Assembly: GCA_963677245.1 (NCBI GenBank)
Contig: OY781921.1
Location: forward strand, 2,790,001-2,854,000
Reading direction: 5' to 3'
DNA length: 64,000 bases
From: Saccharicrinis sp963677245
Lineage (GTDB): Bacteria > Bacteroidota > Bacteroidia > Bacteroidales > Marinilabiliaceae
Both the position numbers and the translations under genes were made by a program. Under the pieces are notes generated by a model, which did no database searches, had not been told where the DNA came from, and saw nothing but the letters and a program-made list of their open reading frames with translations. Numbering within the stretch: position 1 is the stretch's first letter; each line of letters opens with the position of its first letter. Below are positions 1 through 11,700 of the stretch, piece after piece.

Positions 1-722
1 ATGCCTCGCTCTACAAAATATTCAATAGTTGGTTCAAGTGTGGCATAAGATATCTGGTTATTGTAGAAGAAAACAGTTTTTTCTAGCTCTAAATCTTCAG
101 CATAAAAATCGCATAAAGGAATCGAATCGAAATAATTGTATCTTAAGTTGGTAAATTTTAAACCCGTACAGTTACGAAGCGCATCACTTACAACACCTGT
201 AAAATAAACCGCCTCCAAATCTAATTCTTCCAGACTTGGTTGAAAAACTTCGTCTGGGACTTCTGTTCCTCCCAAACCTACATTACCATTAACTTTAAAC
301 CATTCCAAGGCAGTTAACATACCCACTTCCTGAGGAATATAGCCTGAAAGATTATTATCTCCGGCTGAACGTCGGCTAATGGTTGGTCGTAGATGAACAA
401 CCCTCCATACATAATCTTGTCCGTTGTCGGCCAATTGTTTTTCGAGCAACACACCAAACCAATCTTTCACCGGGCCTTCCAGCCACTTACCCAGTCCTGC
501 ATTGGGATAATCCGTTGAATGATAAGTTAAAACATCATCACTCAAATTGTCAATGGAAAATCCATCCTGGTTACAAGCCCAGTCTGGTCCACCTGTTGCA
601 TGGTAAAACGCAACCAAGGCCAATGAGTCCTGTTCTGCACATCCGGTATAATCGGAATAATCCTGAGCCTGAAGTGTAATCATCACACTTAAAAAAGCTA
701 CTAGAAAAATAAGTACTCTCAT
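1..722 (-). CDS. Secreted leucine-rich-repeat-type protein (3' end outside window)
   Basis: The frame is open from an ATG at 722 to the window edge, so at least 240 residues are present and the C-terminus is missing. The first 21 residues (MRVLIFLVAF..., ending LQAQ) form a type I signal peptide. The mature part starts with a D-S-L-A-L-V-A-F-Y segment followed by GGPDW, as seen at the start of many Bacteroidota LRR surface proteins; later stretches such as NNLSGYIPQEVGML and LEELDLEAVYF look like irregular leucine-rich repeats. It is the last visible gene of the SusC/SusD/phosphatase locus, 42 bp after the lipoprotein gene, so it is probably co-transcribed and exported to the surface or medium. 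A binding role is an inference; no catalytic motif is visible. Confidence 0.7.
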   Translation of the reverse strand, partial: MRVLIFLVAFLSVMITLQAQDYSDYTGCAEQDSLALVAFYHATGGPDWACNQDGFSIDNLSDDVLTYHSTDYPNAGLGKWLEGPVKDWFGVLLEKQLADNGQDYVWRVVHLRPTISRRSAGDNNLSGYIPQEVGMLTALEWFKVNGNVGLGGTEVPDEVFQPSLEELDLEAVYFTGVVSDALRNCTGLKFTNLRYNYFDSIPLCDFYAEDLELEKTVFFYNNQISYATLEPTIEYFVERG

Positions 723-764
723 TTTTAGTTTTTTTATATGATATTTTTTAACACAATTGATTGA

Positions 765-1724
765 TTAGTCCTGCTGAACCTTTACATCCAACACCATCAC
801 ATAACTCATATCGTCGTAATATTCACTATTGGTTGGATGCAGTTCATTAATGCGCATTATGCCAAACATGTATGCATTAGCCGATCCAAAATCAGTTCGG
901 AAACCAATGATATCTCCTACACTTACCCCACTTAGCGAAGTAGATCCTTTTTTAACACTCTGTTCTTCCACTAAAGATGAAAGACTGGCATTATTCAGCG
1001 CCTCAAATTCATCGGCACTCAATCCTGAAATTTTCTTAAAAACAGTTTTGTTTTTGATATTCATCGAGGATGAAAAAGCACCATCGTAAGGAGCTGTCAA
1101 TACTGCAGTTCCATCCTGAACTACAAATACGATATCCAAAGCTTCCTGCACAGCCTGATTGACTGCGTTTAATTCCTGATAATCGGCAAGATTATGATAC
1201 ACCATTCCATCAACACTTGAGAAACCATCACACTCACTTTGTGATTTTGCATATAAGCTAATGTCATAATAACTTTGAATGGCAGGAACTGTAACCACTT
1301 TTTGGGTATCCCGTTTTACTCCTGTTTCATCAACCATGGTAAAAACCAAACGGGCATCAACAGTATCCTGAGACACCGTATAGTGATATACCAAATCCAT
1401 GTTGTATGTACCCGGTTGAATAGTTCCGAAATCATGATTTACAAAAGGATCTACTGTTCCAGACGCCACTTTAAAACCACTTTCTTCTGTTCCGGCAACA
1501 GTAGGTGAAACAAAAACCGATTTAATAGGAGAATCAGCACTAACAGAAACGGTATAAGAAATTGTTTCGTTTTTAGCACCTCTGTCCGCAGTAATCAGCT
1601 CAACGTTTAATTCAGCGGTTGATTCGCCATAATTAATTTCTATGCCATCCTCCACATTATTGCAGGCAATAAAAGATCCTGTCAATAGAATTAAGCTTAA
1701 AATGTGATATACAATATTTTTCAT
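765..1724 (-). CDS. SusD-linked hypothetical lipoprotein
   Basis: This 319-residue protein has a lipoprotein signal (MKNIVYHILSLIL... with lipobox SFIAC, Cys about residue 21). I chose the ATG at 1724 because a longer frame from 1784 would put 20 unlikely residues before the signal and overlap the end of the susD-like gene. The gene begins 11 bp after that gene's stop codon. Residues about 40-170 look like a beta-sandwich (alternating polar/hydrophobic strands), and the rest has no motif I recognise. Lipoproteins in this slot after SusD usually sit on the cell surface and bind the locus substrate; that role is inferred from position only. Confidence 0.75.
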   Translation of the reverse strand: MKNIVYHILSLILLTGSFIACNNVEDGIEINYGESTAELNVELITADRGAKNETISYTVSVSADSPIKSVFVSPTVAGTEESGFKVASGTVDPFVNHDFGTIQPGTYNMDLVYHYTVSQDTVDARLVFTMVDETGVKRDTQKVVTVPAIQSYYDISLYAKSQSECDGFSSVDGMVYHNLADYQELNAVNQAVQEALDIVFVVQDGTAVLTAPYDGAFSSSMNIKNKTVFKKISGLSADEFEALNNASLSSLVEEQSVKKGSTSLSGVSVGDIIGFRTDFGSANAYMFGIMRINELHPTNSEYYDDMSYVMVLDVKVQQD

Positions 1725-1735
1725 TACTCTATATT

Positions 1736-3541
1736 TTATTCGTTTTTCCACCAAAACATGGTATTCCAATGTGCATCGTACCAACTTTTAAAAGCAGTAC
1801 CGTATTCTGCATCTCCACTTTTAACCGGGTACTCAGATTTGTAGTTCGGCTCTTGAAAAACCGGCATCTGAAGCCAATCCTGACCTTTGGATTCCAATAA
1901 CCACATCAGGGCTTCATTTCTGGTTTCCTGATCAGTGATTGGAATATCGAATCCATTGGCCTTGGCATCAGCAACATTATTGGCATTTAAGGACGCTTCT
2001 GAATTAGGGTAAGCCGCTCTGGAAGGAAACTTAGTTGCGCTTCCTGTTGCACTATAGGCCACAGAACCTGAAGATGCTCTCCACTCAGGAAGCATGGTTC
2101 TACGATGATCGAAATAAGGTTCATAACATAAAAGGAAGCTGGCAATCCATTTTTGCTCAGCAATTAAGTTTAACGGGTCGCGACCTCCGGTATAAGCTAC
2201 ACTCTGCTGAGCCAGATACTCGTCTACTGAAGAGAATCCTTCTGTGGCAAATGCCCCCTCATAGACTTCTGAATTAAAACTCACCTCGTATTGTTCAAAT
2301 GAAGCATTCACTGCAGCATTATAATATGTTTCCGCTGTTTCATTCGAAATCCAACCTTTTTCTGCTGCTTCTGCCAAAAAGAAAAGCATCTCTGAATAAG
2401 TGGCTAGATTCATTGGAACTCTTCCACTTTCATCTGTTGGGTTTCCTTTTTCATCAACAGATCTGAAATAGGATCCAAGTTTTGATGCATAATTGGAGCC
2501 GCTATTCCAGGCTGATGCATAAGCATTATCAGTTGTAATACCATAAATATGACCAGCATATTTGTCTGTTCCGGCATTTGAAGGCAAAACATTATTATTG
2601 GCATCATCATGTACCAATTTAACCGGACGTGCATAAATAGGTAATCTTGGATCTTTTAATGAAACCAATCGCTCAATAAATACATTGCTAAAAGGAGCTT
2701 CATCAATTTTAGCAGAAGACAACCAATAAAAACGAGCTCTTAAATCAACCCCATTATAATGAAAGCTGGCGTTATCACTATTGGATTCCATGACAGGATA
2801 GCTTCCTGGATTATTTAATATCTCATTCAATAAAGTGATTGCGGCTTCCTGATCAGCATCGCTCATATACATGGCATAACGAATCAATAAGGTATTAGCA
2901 AATTTTTGCCATCTGGCCATATCTCCACTAAAAATCAAATCCGTTTCGCTATCCACCTGCTCAGTTGGGTCAATCGCTTTTCCGGCTTCTTTGAGCTTTT
3001 CAATTAAAGTGCGATAAATCTCTTCCTGATTATCATACTTCGGCGTTAGTGGAGCATCCTCCATAATCGATTCCGAATATGGAATGTCGCCATACATTAA
3101 AGTCAGGTTAAAAAAGTTGTAACACTCCCAAATAGTAGCAATAGATTGATAAGCCGCATCTTCATTATCAATGGCTGCACTCCGCATGCTGCTAATAAAT
3201 CTAACGGCTGCATATCCTGAATTCCAGGGACCTCCATGTGGAGAATCGTCAAATGCATGCCAGGCCTGATGTCTGTTTCCCTGACTTAAGCTAATCGTTT
3301 TACCATGATATTCACATACGGCAGGGCAAACATTCCAGTATATGTAATCCCATCCACGCACTACATAGTTCAACATATCCACCATAAACTCACTGGGCTC
3401 ATACTCATAATCTGTTGTTGATTCTCCTCCTTCTGATGTAATATTAGGGTCAACATTTAAATCACTTTCCCATGTGTCGCAACCTGAAGAATAAAACAGG
3501 ATACACACTAAAAATATATTAATGAATCTTTTCATTTTCAT
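1736..3541 (-). CDS. SusD/RagB-like nutrient-binding outer membrane lipoprotein
   Basis: The 601-residue product has a lipoprotein signal with lipobox YSSGC followed by D-T-W and the L-N-V-D-P-N segment typical of SusD-like lipoproteins, so it should sit on the outer face of the outer membrane and form the lid of the SusC transporter. The mid-region contains tetratricopeptide-like helices and the GGR-D-P-L-N-L-I-AEQKW stretch near the C-terminus typical of the SusD_like_2 group. The ATG at 3541 directly abuts the TAA stop of the upstream SusC gene, so translation is probably coupled. A second in-frame ATG lies six bases downstream. The gene is full length and intact, in contrast to its SusC partner. 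Ligand unknown; the adjacent phosphatase suggests a phosphorylated compound. Confidence 0.92.
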   Translation of the reverse strand: MKMKRFINIFLVCILFYSSGCDTWESDLNVDPNITSEGGESTTDYEYEPSEFMVDMLNYVVRGWDYIYWNVCPAVCEYHGKTISLSQGNRHQAWHAFDDSPHGGPWNSGYAAVRFISSMRSAAIDNEDAAYQSIATIWECYNFFNLTLMYGDIPYSESIMEDAPLTPKYDNQEEIYRTLIEKLKEAGKAIDPTEQVDSETDLIFSGDMARWQKFANTLLIRYAMYMSDADQEAAITLLNEILNNPGSYPVMESNSDNASFHYNGVDLRARFYWLSSAKIDEAPFSNVFIERLVSLKDPRLPIYARPVKLVHDDANNNVLPSNAGTDKYAGHIYGITTDNAYASAWNSGSNYASKLGSYFRSVDEKGNPTDESGRVPMNLATYSEMLFFLAEAAEKGWISNETAETYYNAAVNASFEQYEVSFNSEVYEGAFATEGFSSVDEYLAQQSVAYTGGRDPLNLIAEQKWIASFLLCYEPYFDHRRTMLPEWRASSGSVAYSATGSATKFPSRAAYPNSEASLNANNVADAKANGFDIPITDQETRNEALMWLLESKGQDWLQMPVFQEPNYKSEYPVKSGDAEYGTAFKSWYDAHWNTMFWWKNE

Positions 3542-6500
3542 TTAAAATTTACAGTTTAACGTAAAACCATAGCTGCGTACAGAAGGTACTTTAGCGTTTG
3601 CATAACCCGGCACTTTTATTTGACCACCAAAAACATTTCTTTCGCTGGCGACGCCAAAGGTTTCCGGATCGATGTGTTTCACTTTCGACCAGACGGCGAG
3701 GTTTCTACCTACTACCGAAAGTGTAAGTGAGTTCATAAAAGTTTTATCCATCCATTTTTTAGGAAGGTTATAGGACAAGCGTAATTCGCGAAGCTTTAAG
3801 TAAGTATCATCAATCAATACATTTTCAGGAACTGTTTCTTCCATTTGTGTTTCCCAATAGGCTTTTCCTGACTGTCCTCCTCCGGGAATATTATCGGACG
3901 TTAACCATTGGTAGCTTCCATCTTCAGCCAGAAACACTCCATGAGGAACCAGTCCTTCCCGATCATTTAAAACAGTAGCTTCCGACAAACCTAAAAAGTT
4001 AAGTTTGCGCTCTATCTCATTGTAGATTAAACCCCCATATCGAAAATCGAGTAGAAATGAAAGACTTAAATTAAAGTAAGTGAAATTATTATTCAATGAG
4101 GTCATCCAATCGGGATTATAATTTCCCAACACCTGCTCTTCCGAAAGCATTGTATCACCAGTTGGCGTATACAAACGTTCTCCATTAGGTGCCTTTTGAT
4201 AAGACTTACCAAAGAAAGCACCTCTTCGTTCACCCTGAATATCGATTACCGCCAAGTGCGTGTTTACTAATCTTGCATATTGTGCATCCGGATCATCTTT
4301 TACAAGCTCGTTCACAAACGCTCTATCCAAAGACCAGTTGGCCAGTAAATCCCAAGTAAAGTGATTGTTCTTAACTGGTGTTGCGTTTAAAGAAATTTCT
4401 AATCCTTTATTTTCAACTTCTCCTGTATTAATGGCTTTAAAGTTCTTTCCTCCGCTAGTCACTGTCTTTTTTAAGGTAATTATCTGATTAACAGTGGAAC
4501 TATAATAACCTGTTATATCAATTCCTAGTCGGTTATTTAAAAATCGAACATCAAGCCCTATTTCATAACCTGTGGTTTTTTCTGGTTTTAAATTCGGGTC
4601 TGTTTCTATGTCAACAGGCGATACAGATGGAACCCCATCTGTATAGGTATATTCGAATTTATCTTCAACGGTAAAGTATGGACTTGGAATATCATTACCT
4701 ACTTGTGCCATACTCGCCCTAAGTTTCATATATGAAATTGCTTTGGGAAGGTTGACTATTTCAGAAACAATAGCAGAAGCTACTACTGATGGGTATATAA
4801 AATGGTTATTTGTTGGAATAAGTGTAGAAGACCAATCGTCGCGGCGTGTGATATCCAGAAATAGTTTTCCTTTATAGTCCAGATTGATAAAACCATATAA
4901 ACTATTTCTTTCCAGAGCTGAGTTGTATTCATTCAAATAACCCAATGCTGTTTTGCGGTTATTCAAATTATATAAGCCTGTTTGATTTAAGTAAGATGTG
5001 CTACCTTCCAGTTTGTTATATTCTTGTCTGAAATGCGTACCTCCAATTGATGCCTTTATATTTAAATTCTTCCAATCGGTTTGATACGATGCCAGAAATT
5101 CAGCCGTATTATCCCATGAATTGGCAAATCCTTTCAAATAATAGCCATAACCATCTTCCAGACCTAAAGTACTTTTGGCCTTCTTATTTTCGTATTGATT
5201 ATTGATGTAATTGGCACCATATCGTCCAAGAAGGCTGAAATGATCATTGATTTCCCAGTTTAAAGTTGCATTGGCGACCACCTTATTATCAATATACGAA
5301 TCAGTATTTTCGTATAATTCAAAATAAGGATTATTGGCACTTTTGCGATAGTTCAATTGCTGTTCGCCTTCCATTCCTGGCACCCAGTAATCCTTGAGTG
5401 CAGCAATATCAACATTCCGCTGAATAAAACGTACATCCACTTCTTTGCGGTTGGCGCAGTTAGTCCGGATAAAGTTAATATTTGATGAAACGGTTAACCC
5501 TTTGGTAATTTTAAATGACCCATTTAATCCCAGATTATTTTTATTTAAACCATTATTGGGCATGATTCCTTTTTGATCAGTATGGGTGTATGAAAAACGA
5601 TAATTTCCCTTTTCAGTATTACTTGCAACTTATGCGTTGTTTACCATGATATGTCCTACTTCATAGAAATCTTTGACATTATCCGGATAGGCTACCCATG
5701 CCTTTTCTCCATTAAATTGGGAGCGAAGTTCTTCATCAAACGCTGGCCCCCAATTATATCTTACATCATCAAAATAAGGATCATCACCAGTTGCACCATT
5801 GTAATAACTATACTCTCCATTTAGTCCCATCCCATATTTATTTTGATATTCGGGAAGCACTAAAGGGGTTTGAAAGGTTACACTTGAATTCACTCCTACT
5901 TCAATCCCATCGGTACCTTCACCCGATTTTGAAGTAATAATAACAACACCTCCTCCGGCTTTAGCCCCGTATAATGCTGCCGCCGCCGGGCCTTTTAAAA
6001 CCGAAATGCTTTCAATATCATCCGGTGCAATATCATTAGGATTTCCTACAATGCCATTTATGATATATAAAGGATCATTGTTTCCGGCCAAAGAAGTTTC
6101 ACCTCGAATCACAACACGCGAACCGCCACCTCCAATAGCTCCACTGGATTGAATAATATTCACACCCGAAACTTTACCGGAAAGCGCATTCATAATATCC
6201 GGCTCTTTCACCTGAGCCACATCATCTCCCTTTACATTTTGTACAGCATAGCCCAGTGCCTTTTCAGAACGTTTGATGCCCAGTGCAGTTACCACAACTC
6301 CTTCTAAAAGTTTGATATCAGGGACTAATTGTACATCAATGACTTTACGACCAATTACTGCTACTTCTTGTGTTGTAAATCCAATAAAAGAAAATACCAG
6401 CACATCATTTTCTCCAGGAACTTCGATGCTATACTCACCCATAACACTGGTAACAGTACCTATAGTTGTACCCTTAACCATTATAGAAACACCGATTAAT

Positions 6501-6601
6501 TCCTCAAATGTATCAGATGCAATCACCTTTCCTGTAATTGTTTTTGCAGAAGAAAACTGCCACAGGATTAATCCGATAATAATTAAAAGAATCTTTCTCA
6601 T
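3542..6601 (-). pseudogene. SusC/RagA-family TonB-dependent transporter interrupted by one in-frame stop
   Basis: Two pieces encode one SusC protein. The 5' piece (6601 to 5630, 323 residues) carries the signal peptide, a carboxypeptidase-regulatory-like domain (about residues 20-95) and the TonB plug (LGIKRSEKALGYAVQ, then VVIRGETSLAGNNDPLYI). The 3' piece (from 5629, first ATG at 5563) carries the beta-barrel and ends with SYGFTLNCKF. Both lie in the same frame: the only break is TAA at 5632-5630, between VNNA and VASNTEKGNYRFSY, a region that is continuous in normal SusC proteins. Read through, the protein would be about 1019 residues, normal for the family. The rest shows no decay. It may be a recent nonsense mutation or a base error; separate translation from 5563 cannot make a working transporter because signal and plug would be missing. 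Confidence 0.85.
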
Positions 6602-6648
6602 TATTTATTTATTGCTTATTTAATACGTCTCTTTCTAGCTCTCAAACC

Positions 6649-8304
6649 TTATTTTTTCCAAAGCGATTCAATAGGTTGGCCGATTGTAGCATTGGGAAAT
6701 TTAATTTTGAGCAGTAAGCTGATAGTTGGTGCCACATCGGTGATGTCATATGCTTTAAAATCTTCACCAGCTTGTATACTCTGTCCGTAAAAGATGAGTG
6801 GTACATGCGTATCATAACAGTATTGTGTTCCATGATCCGCTGCCGCTTTGGGATGTCCTGTTGCCCAACCAGGTTCAAACGTTAGTATAATTTCGCCCGA
6901 TCGTTTGGGATTAAAACCCATTTGTATATGTCGGGCTCCCCGCAACTGATATTCATTTTCCATAAGTTGAAAACTGGAAAAAGCCTGAAAAACACCTTCC
7001 ATATCATTTAGTAAATAGGTAGCATATGAAGTTGCTTTTTCCAGATCCACATCATGTTTAATAAAGAGGTGCTTTTCTAAATAAATAATATGGTTTCGAT
7101 GATATTCAATCCAGTCTTCTGCACCATATTTTTCATCGAATAATGAATCCACCAAAGCAGCAGCTTCTTCCATTTTGAAACTTCCTGCAGGAATATTACG
7201 ATCCTGCATATCTTCAATAACCTCCCCTACAGCATGATCTGCTGTTAGCATTAAGGTATATGCACCCTTTCCTACCTTTTCATCCAACGCAGCAATTATC
7301 CTTGCTAAATCTTTATCTAGTCTTACATAAGTATCTTCAATTTCTTTAGATTGTGGCCCCCATAAATGACCGATAGCATCGGTACTGGAAAAACTTATCA
7401 TGAGTAAATCTGTAATATCATCTTTCCCAAAGTCTATATGATTGATCGTTTCTAAAACCATATCGGCCACAATGGTATTTCCCCAAGGCGTATGAATGAG
7501 CAGATCGTAAGGGTTATGCTTTTTACCTATCTTTTTTAAATCATATGGAAAAACAGCTTTATCAACACCTTCCAATACATGATCGGGAAATTCATATGGA
7601 TTTTCATCCTCAGCACTGTCGTCATATTGATCTTTCGATAACAGTAAATCCCATTCTTTTTTCATGTAATCATCGGCTCGTTTCTTCGCATTAAATTCGA
7701 TAAGCCAATGAGGTAGCTCATTAGTATAATAGGTAGATGTGATAAACCTACCACTTGCATTATCGTACCAAAATGCACCGTCACAACAATGTCCTCCAGG
7801 CAGAATAGCTGCTCTGTCCTTTAATGAAATAGAATAACTTAAAGCTCTTTTTTGAGTAAAAATTTCTAATTCATCCGCTAATGTGGATGCCATAAGTAAA
7901 TGAGGTGATCTTAATCCATTTATGCTGGTCGATCCCACTCCATTTACCATAGAATCTTCCACACAATAGATACTTCTTTTTTTATGTCGATCGTACCAGC
8001 TGTTGCCAATTACACCGTGATAACGAGGAGTTGTACCGGTATATATGGTAGAATGACCTGGACCTGTAAAGGTGGGTACATAATTATATTGAACATTTCT
8101 ACATACAAGACCTTCATTCAGTAACTTTTTAAACCCATTTTCTCCGTACTGATCATAAAAACGATATAAATATTCATCTCTCATTTGATCCACCACAATG
8201 GTGACCATTAATTTTGTTTTTTCGTTTTTAGATTGAGCTTTGATGTATGAAACAAATGCCCACATACTCATCATCACTACCAATAATACACGCTTACAAT
8301 TCAT
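6649..8304 (-). CDS. pafA: PafA-type alkaline phosphatase (type I phosphodiesterase/nucleotide pyrophosphatase superfamily)
   Basis: This 551-residue secreted enzyme has a signal peptide ending at SYIKAQ. Visible active-site residues fit the PafA alkaline phosphatase group: metal ligands D39 (VVDQMRDEY), D309 and H313 (SSTDAIGHLWG), D356 and H357 (TADHAVGE) and H491 (AADHGTQ), nucleophile T80 (PTFTGPGH), N101, and the diagnostic KDR pair K162/R164. In PafA enzymes the equivalent Thr, Asn, Lys and Arg bind the phosphomonoester, so removal of phosphate from organic phosphates in the periplasm or at the surface is the likely activity. The gene is 47 bp upstream of the SusC gene on the same strand and follows the hybrid regulator, so it appears to head a phosphatase-SusC-SusD operon. 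A phosphodiesterase role cannot be excluded, but the Lys/Arg pair argues for monoesterase. Confidence 0.88.
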   Translation of the reverse strand: MNCKRVLLVVMMSMWAFVSYIKAQSKNEKTKLMVTIVVDQMRDEYLYRFYDQYGENGFKKLLNEGLVCRNVQYNYVPTFTGPGHSTIYTGTTPRYHGVIGNSWYDRHKKRSIYCVEDSMVNGVGSTSINGLRSPHLLMASTLADELEIFTQKRALSYSISLKDRAAILPGGHCCDGAFWYDNASGRFITSTYYTNELPHWLIEFNAKKRADDYMKKEWDLLLSKDQYDDSAEDENPYEFPDHVLEGVDKAVFPYDLKKIGKKHNPYDLLIHTPWGNTIVADMVLETINHIDFGKDDITDLLMISFSSTDAIGHLWGPQSKEIEDTYVRLDKDLARIIAALDEKVGKGAYTLMLTADHAVGEVIEDMQDRNIPAGSFKMEEAAALVDSLFDEKYGAEDWIEYHRNHIIYLEKHLFIKHDVDLEKATSYATYLLNDMEGVFQAFSSFQLMENEYQLRGARHIQMGFNPKRSGEIILTFEPGWATGHPKAAADHGTQYCYDTHVPLIFYGQSIQAGEDFKAYDITDVAPTISLLLKIKFPNATIGQPIESLWKK

Positions 8305-8781
8305 TTGTATTTTTTTATCGTTTGTCTGATTATATCAATTCATTTAAAGGCTGCTTATGCCTTATAAATTCATGATCTGGTTTGCGATGATAAATGTATT
8401 TCGAAGCCTTTAGAGAGGTTGTAAACGTGTAAAAAAAGGATAATACATTTGTGTTTTTACATGCCACAAATGTTTAAAATCATAGTAATATCGTTGAATT
8501 AAACATGCGATAATGTACAGCTAAGTCTTGTTTAATCTGTAGATGTAGCAGTATGAATCAGCATTAATAGAAAATGGTATTGACATGGTAGCTAAGAATG
8601 AACAAAGAAAAACTAAGGTGCTGTTCTTTAAATATAGAAGAACGTATAGTAAGCTTTGAGGAAATCAGCACTAATCCATAACTTAAAAAGTCAACAAAAG
8701 AGATTATCAAGCTAAAATTGCAGTAAAATAGAAATGGCACTCATATGTCTTTTTACTTTATATACCTTTTAAAGCAAATTG
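8305..8781 (-). promoter_or_regulatory. Intergenic control region between hybrid regulator and phosphatase operon
   Basis: About 477 bp without a credible gene separate the regulator stop from the phosphatase start, so the phosphatase-SusC-SusD genes probably have their own promoter here. A TACATTTA sequence (minus strand, 8397-8390) resembles the Bacteroidota -7 box TAnnTTTG but ends in A and has no clear -33 partner, as may be expected for an activated promoter. The strong inverted repeat at 8445-8473 lies roughly 65 bp upstream of it. The rest (8480-8781) shows nothing I can assign. Confidence 0.45.
8445..8473. promoter_or_regulatory. Candidate operator: 9-bp inverted repeat with 11-bp spacer
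   Basis: ACATTTGTG at 8445-8453 is the exact reverse complement of CACAAATGT at 8465-8473, with an AT-rich 11-bp spacer. It lies in the only gap between the hybrid two-component regulator and the operon it should control. The spacing is compatible with a dimeric AraC-type DNA-binding domain. There is no T-run after it, so it does not look like a terminator. Confidence 0.5.
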
Positions 8782-11700
8782 TTAAACTGTCATTTGTTGC
8801 TCCATAAATTCTTTAGGAGTAATGCCATATTTATTTTTAAAGCATTTAATAAAGTAAGACGGAGAATTAAACCCCGATTGATAAGCAATTTCGAGTACAG
8901 AGTATTTTCTTTGGTTGAGTATTGTTATAGCATATTGAATTCGTCGGGAACGAATATACTCAGAGGCAGACTGCCCCGAAAATGTTTTTATTTTATTATG
9001 CAGAGAGCTTCGGCTTATACCTAATCCACTGCTGAGGGATTCTACATTTAAAGAAACGTTAGATAAGTTTTTGTCTACAAAATCATTTAAGCGATTAATA
9101 AATTCACTATCGATAGGATCCATAACCGGAATAGGTTCTTCCGGATCAATCAGTTTACCATCCACAAACGATTCACGGAGTTTTTCTCTGGACTTAATAA
9201 GGCGTTTTACACTTTCTACAAGCATCCTAACATTAAAAGGCTTTTCAATATATTCATCAACCAACGCTTTATAACTTTCCAGTTTAAACTCATCCGAAGA
9301 CCTTGCTGTTAGTAATATGATAGGGATATGACAAGTTCTTAAATCATTCTTTAAACGCTTACATAATTCAATACCTGTCATGCCCGGCATAGCGATATCC
9401 GAAATAACAATATCCGGTTTTTTAGCAAATACCAGTTCTACACCTGTTTTACCATCTGAATCTGTAAATACATCGTAGTGGCTTTCGAATATACCTTTGA
9501 TATAAGCCAGCAGTTCTTTATTATCATCCAGTAAAAGAATCTTTTTACCACCCGATATTTCGTTATCTTCAACATCAACTGGTTCATGATTTAATACCAA
9601 TGGCACACTTGAATTTTTGTTTTCACCATTTTCTGGTAAAACATCTATAATTTGACCTTCCTGTTGGATTGGAAAACGAAGTGTAAACAAACTTCCCTTC
9701 CGGTCGTGACTTCTTACTAAAATTTGTCCCTTATGCAATAATACCAATTCCTTTAATAAAGATAAACCTACACCAGAGCCATAAATACCGGCAGTACGAG
9801 GATTATCAACCCGATAAAAACGTTTGAATATTTTATGAATAAGTTCCGGGTCAATCCCAATTCCATTGTCCTCAACTGAGACTTCAAAATGAGGTTCCGA
9901 TACTTGCTCTCCAATGGTAAACGAATATTCCGATTCTGGATAGTACCCCCCCTTGCTTATTTTAACCATTACATAACCCAAGGATTTATGGGTAAATTTA
10001 AAGGCATTAGACAAGAGGTTATAAAGCATTCGCTCAAACATTTGCACATCCAATACTACATTTATCTCATCGTCCTCGAAATCGCTTATTAATTGAATGT
10101 TTTTCTGTATTGCTTCATTTTGAAACTGGTTAACCACCTTTTTCACAAAACTAATTACATCTAGTTGAGTCAGGCGCAATTGTTGCTTTCCACTCTCCAA
10201 CTTACGCAACTCCAATACCTGGTTACTTAAATCCAGGAGCTTGCGCGCATTATTTCCAATAATTTTAAACTGTTGATAAAAATCCTTAATTGGAGTGTTT
10301 AACGGGGCATCCATTATCTTTTCCAGTGGAGCCATAATTAAGCTTAATGGGGTCCGGAACTCATGGGAAATATTCGTAAAGAAATTCATTTTAGCTAGAT
10401 TTAGCTGTTCCGCTTTCTCCACTTTTATTTTTTCCAGTACCAATGCATTTTTTAATGCTGCTTTTTTTAGCGTATAATGTCCGTATATCAATAATAACAA
10501 AATTACAACCAGCACATATCCAACAAATGCCCACCAGCTTAACCAGTATGGCGGAAGTACTTTCAGTTTTAAACAGTAGGATTGTTCACTCCAAACATGA
10601 TCGCTGTTGGCACCTTGTACCTCAAAAATATATTCTCCTGGCCATAGGTTGGTATAAGTTGCCGAACGTTTTAAAGCATTGGTATACATCCATTCTTTAT
10701 CAAAACCATTTAATTTGTAGCGATAAATATTTTTCTCCGGTGTAGAAAAATGCAATGCCGAAAATTCAAACGTTACAATTTTATCCTGGGGTGAAAGTGT
10801 TAGAGCAGCTTGCAGCGAATGATTCTTCTCGTATGGATTATTTATTTGGTACTGATCTCCGGACTCAATAATTTTATTCATAATACGAACTGAATTTACA
10901 ACCGCATTAGGTGCTAATTCATTCTTTTTTATACTATCCGGATGAAATATCTGGAAACCGTTTATGCCACCTACAATAAATTCCTGACTTATTTTACTTT
11001 TATAAAAACCTCCTTCAGCATATTCATTGGTAATTAAACCATCTTTTACATCATAGTTTGTAAATTTATTCTGCGCAACATCGTATTTACTTATTCCGTT
11101 GGTTGTGGTAAACCATAAGTTTTCATGAGCATCTTCTAAAATGCCATATATCATATTCCCACACAATCCATCATTCCTGTAAAAGTGTTGAAAGCTTCCG
11201 TTTCTTCTTGTAAACAGATCCAAACCATTAAAGGTGGCAATCCATATTTGCTTATCGTTCTGCTCGTAAATATCAAATACATTCTCGCAAACCAGATTAT
11301 GTTCTGATTTTCCAGGATAATATCTTTCGAAGCTTTCGTTTACGGCATTAAATTGAATCATCCCTCCATATTCACAGCCAACCCAAATGGTGTTTTTACT
11401 ATCAATAAAAACCTTTCTAATGTTTTTTACACCAAAAAAGGAAGCCGGGTAATGACGATAAATTCCTGTTTTAACATTATAACATGTTAGTGCATCCCAG
11501 GCAGCCATCCAAATGTTATCAAAAACATCTCCACTTATCCCATATATCCTTTTGCCATGTAACTTATTCGAGGAAAAAGGTTTATTGTGTGAAAGGGTTT
11601 GCGATTCAACAGGCAAAGAGGAAATATGAACACCATCAATTACTGTAACTCCATTATAACTACCCACCCATACCCGATTTTGAAAATCAGTAAATAGACT

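Noticed and set aside
5563..5629. Recoding (read-through) of the SusC stop
   Set aside because: The stop is TAA, not TGA, so selenocysteine is excluded, and no read-through signal was seen; mutation or error is simpler.
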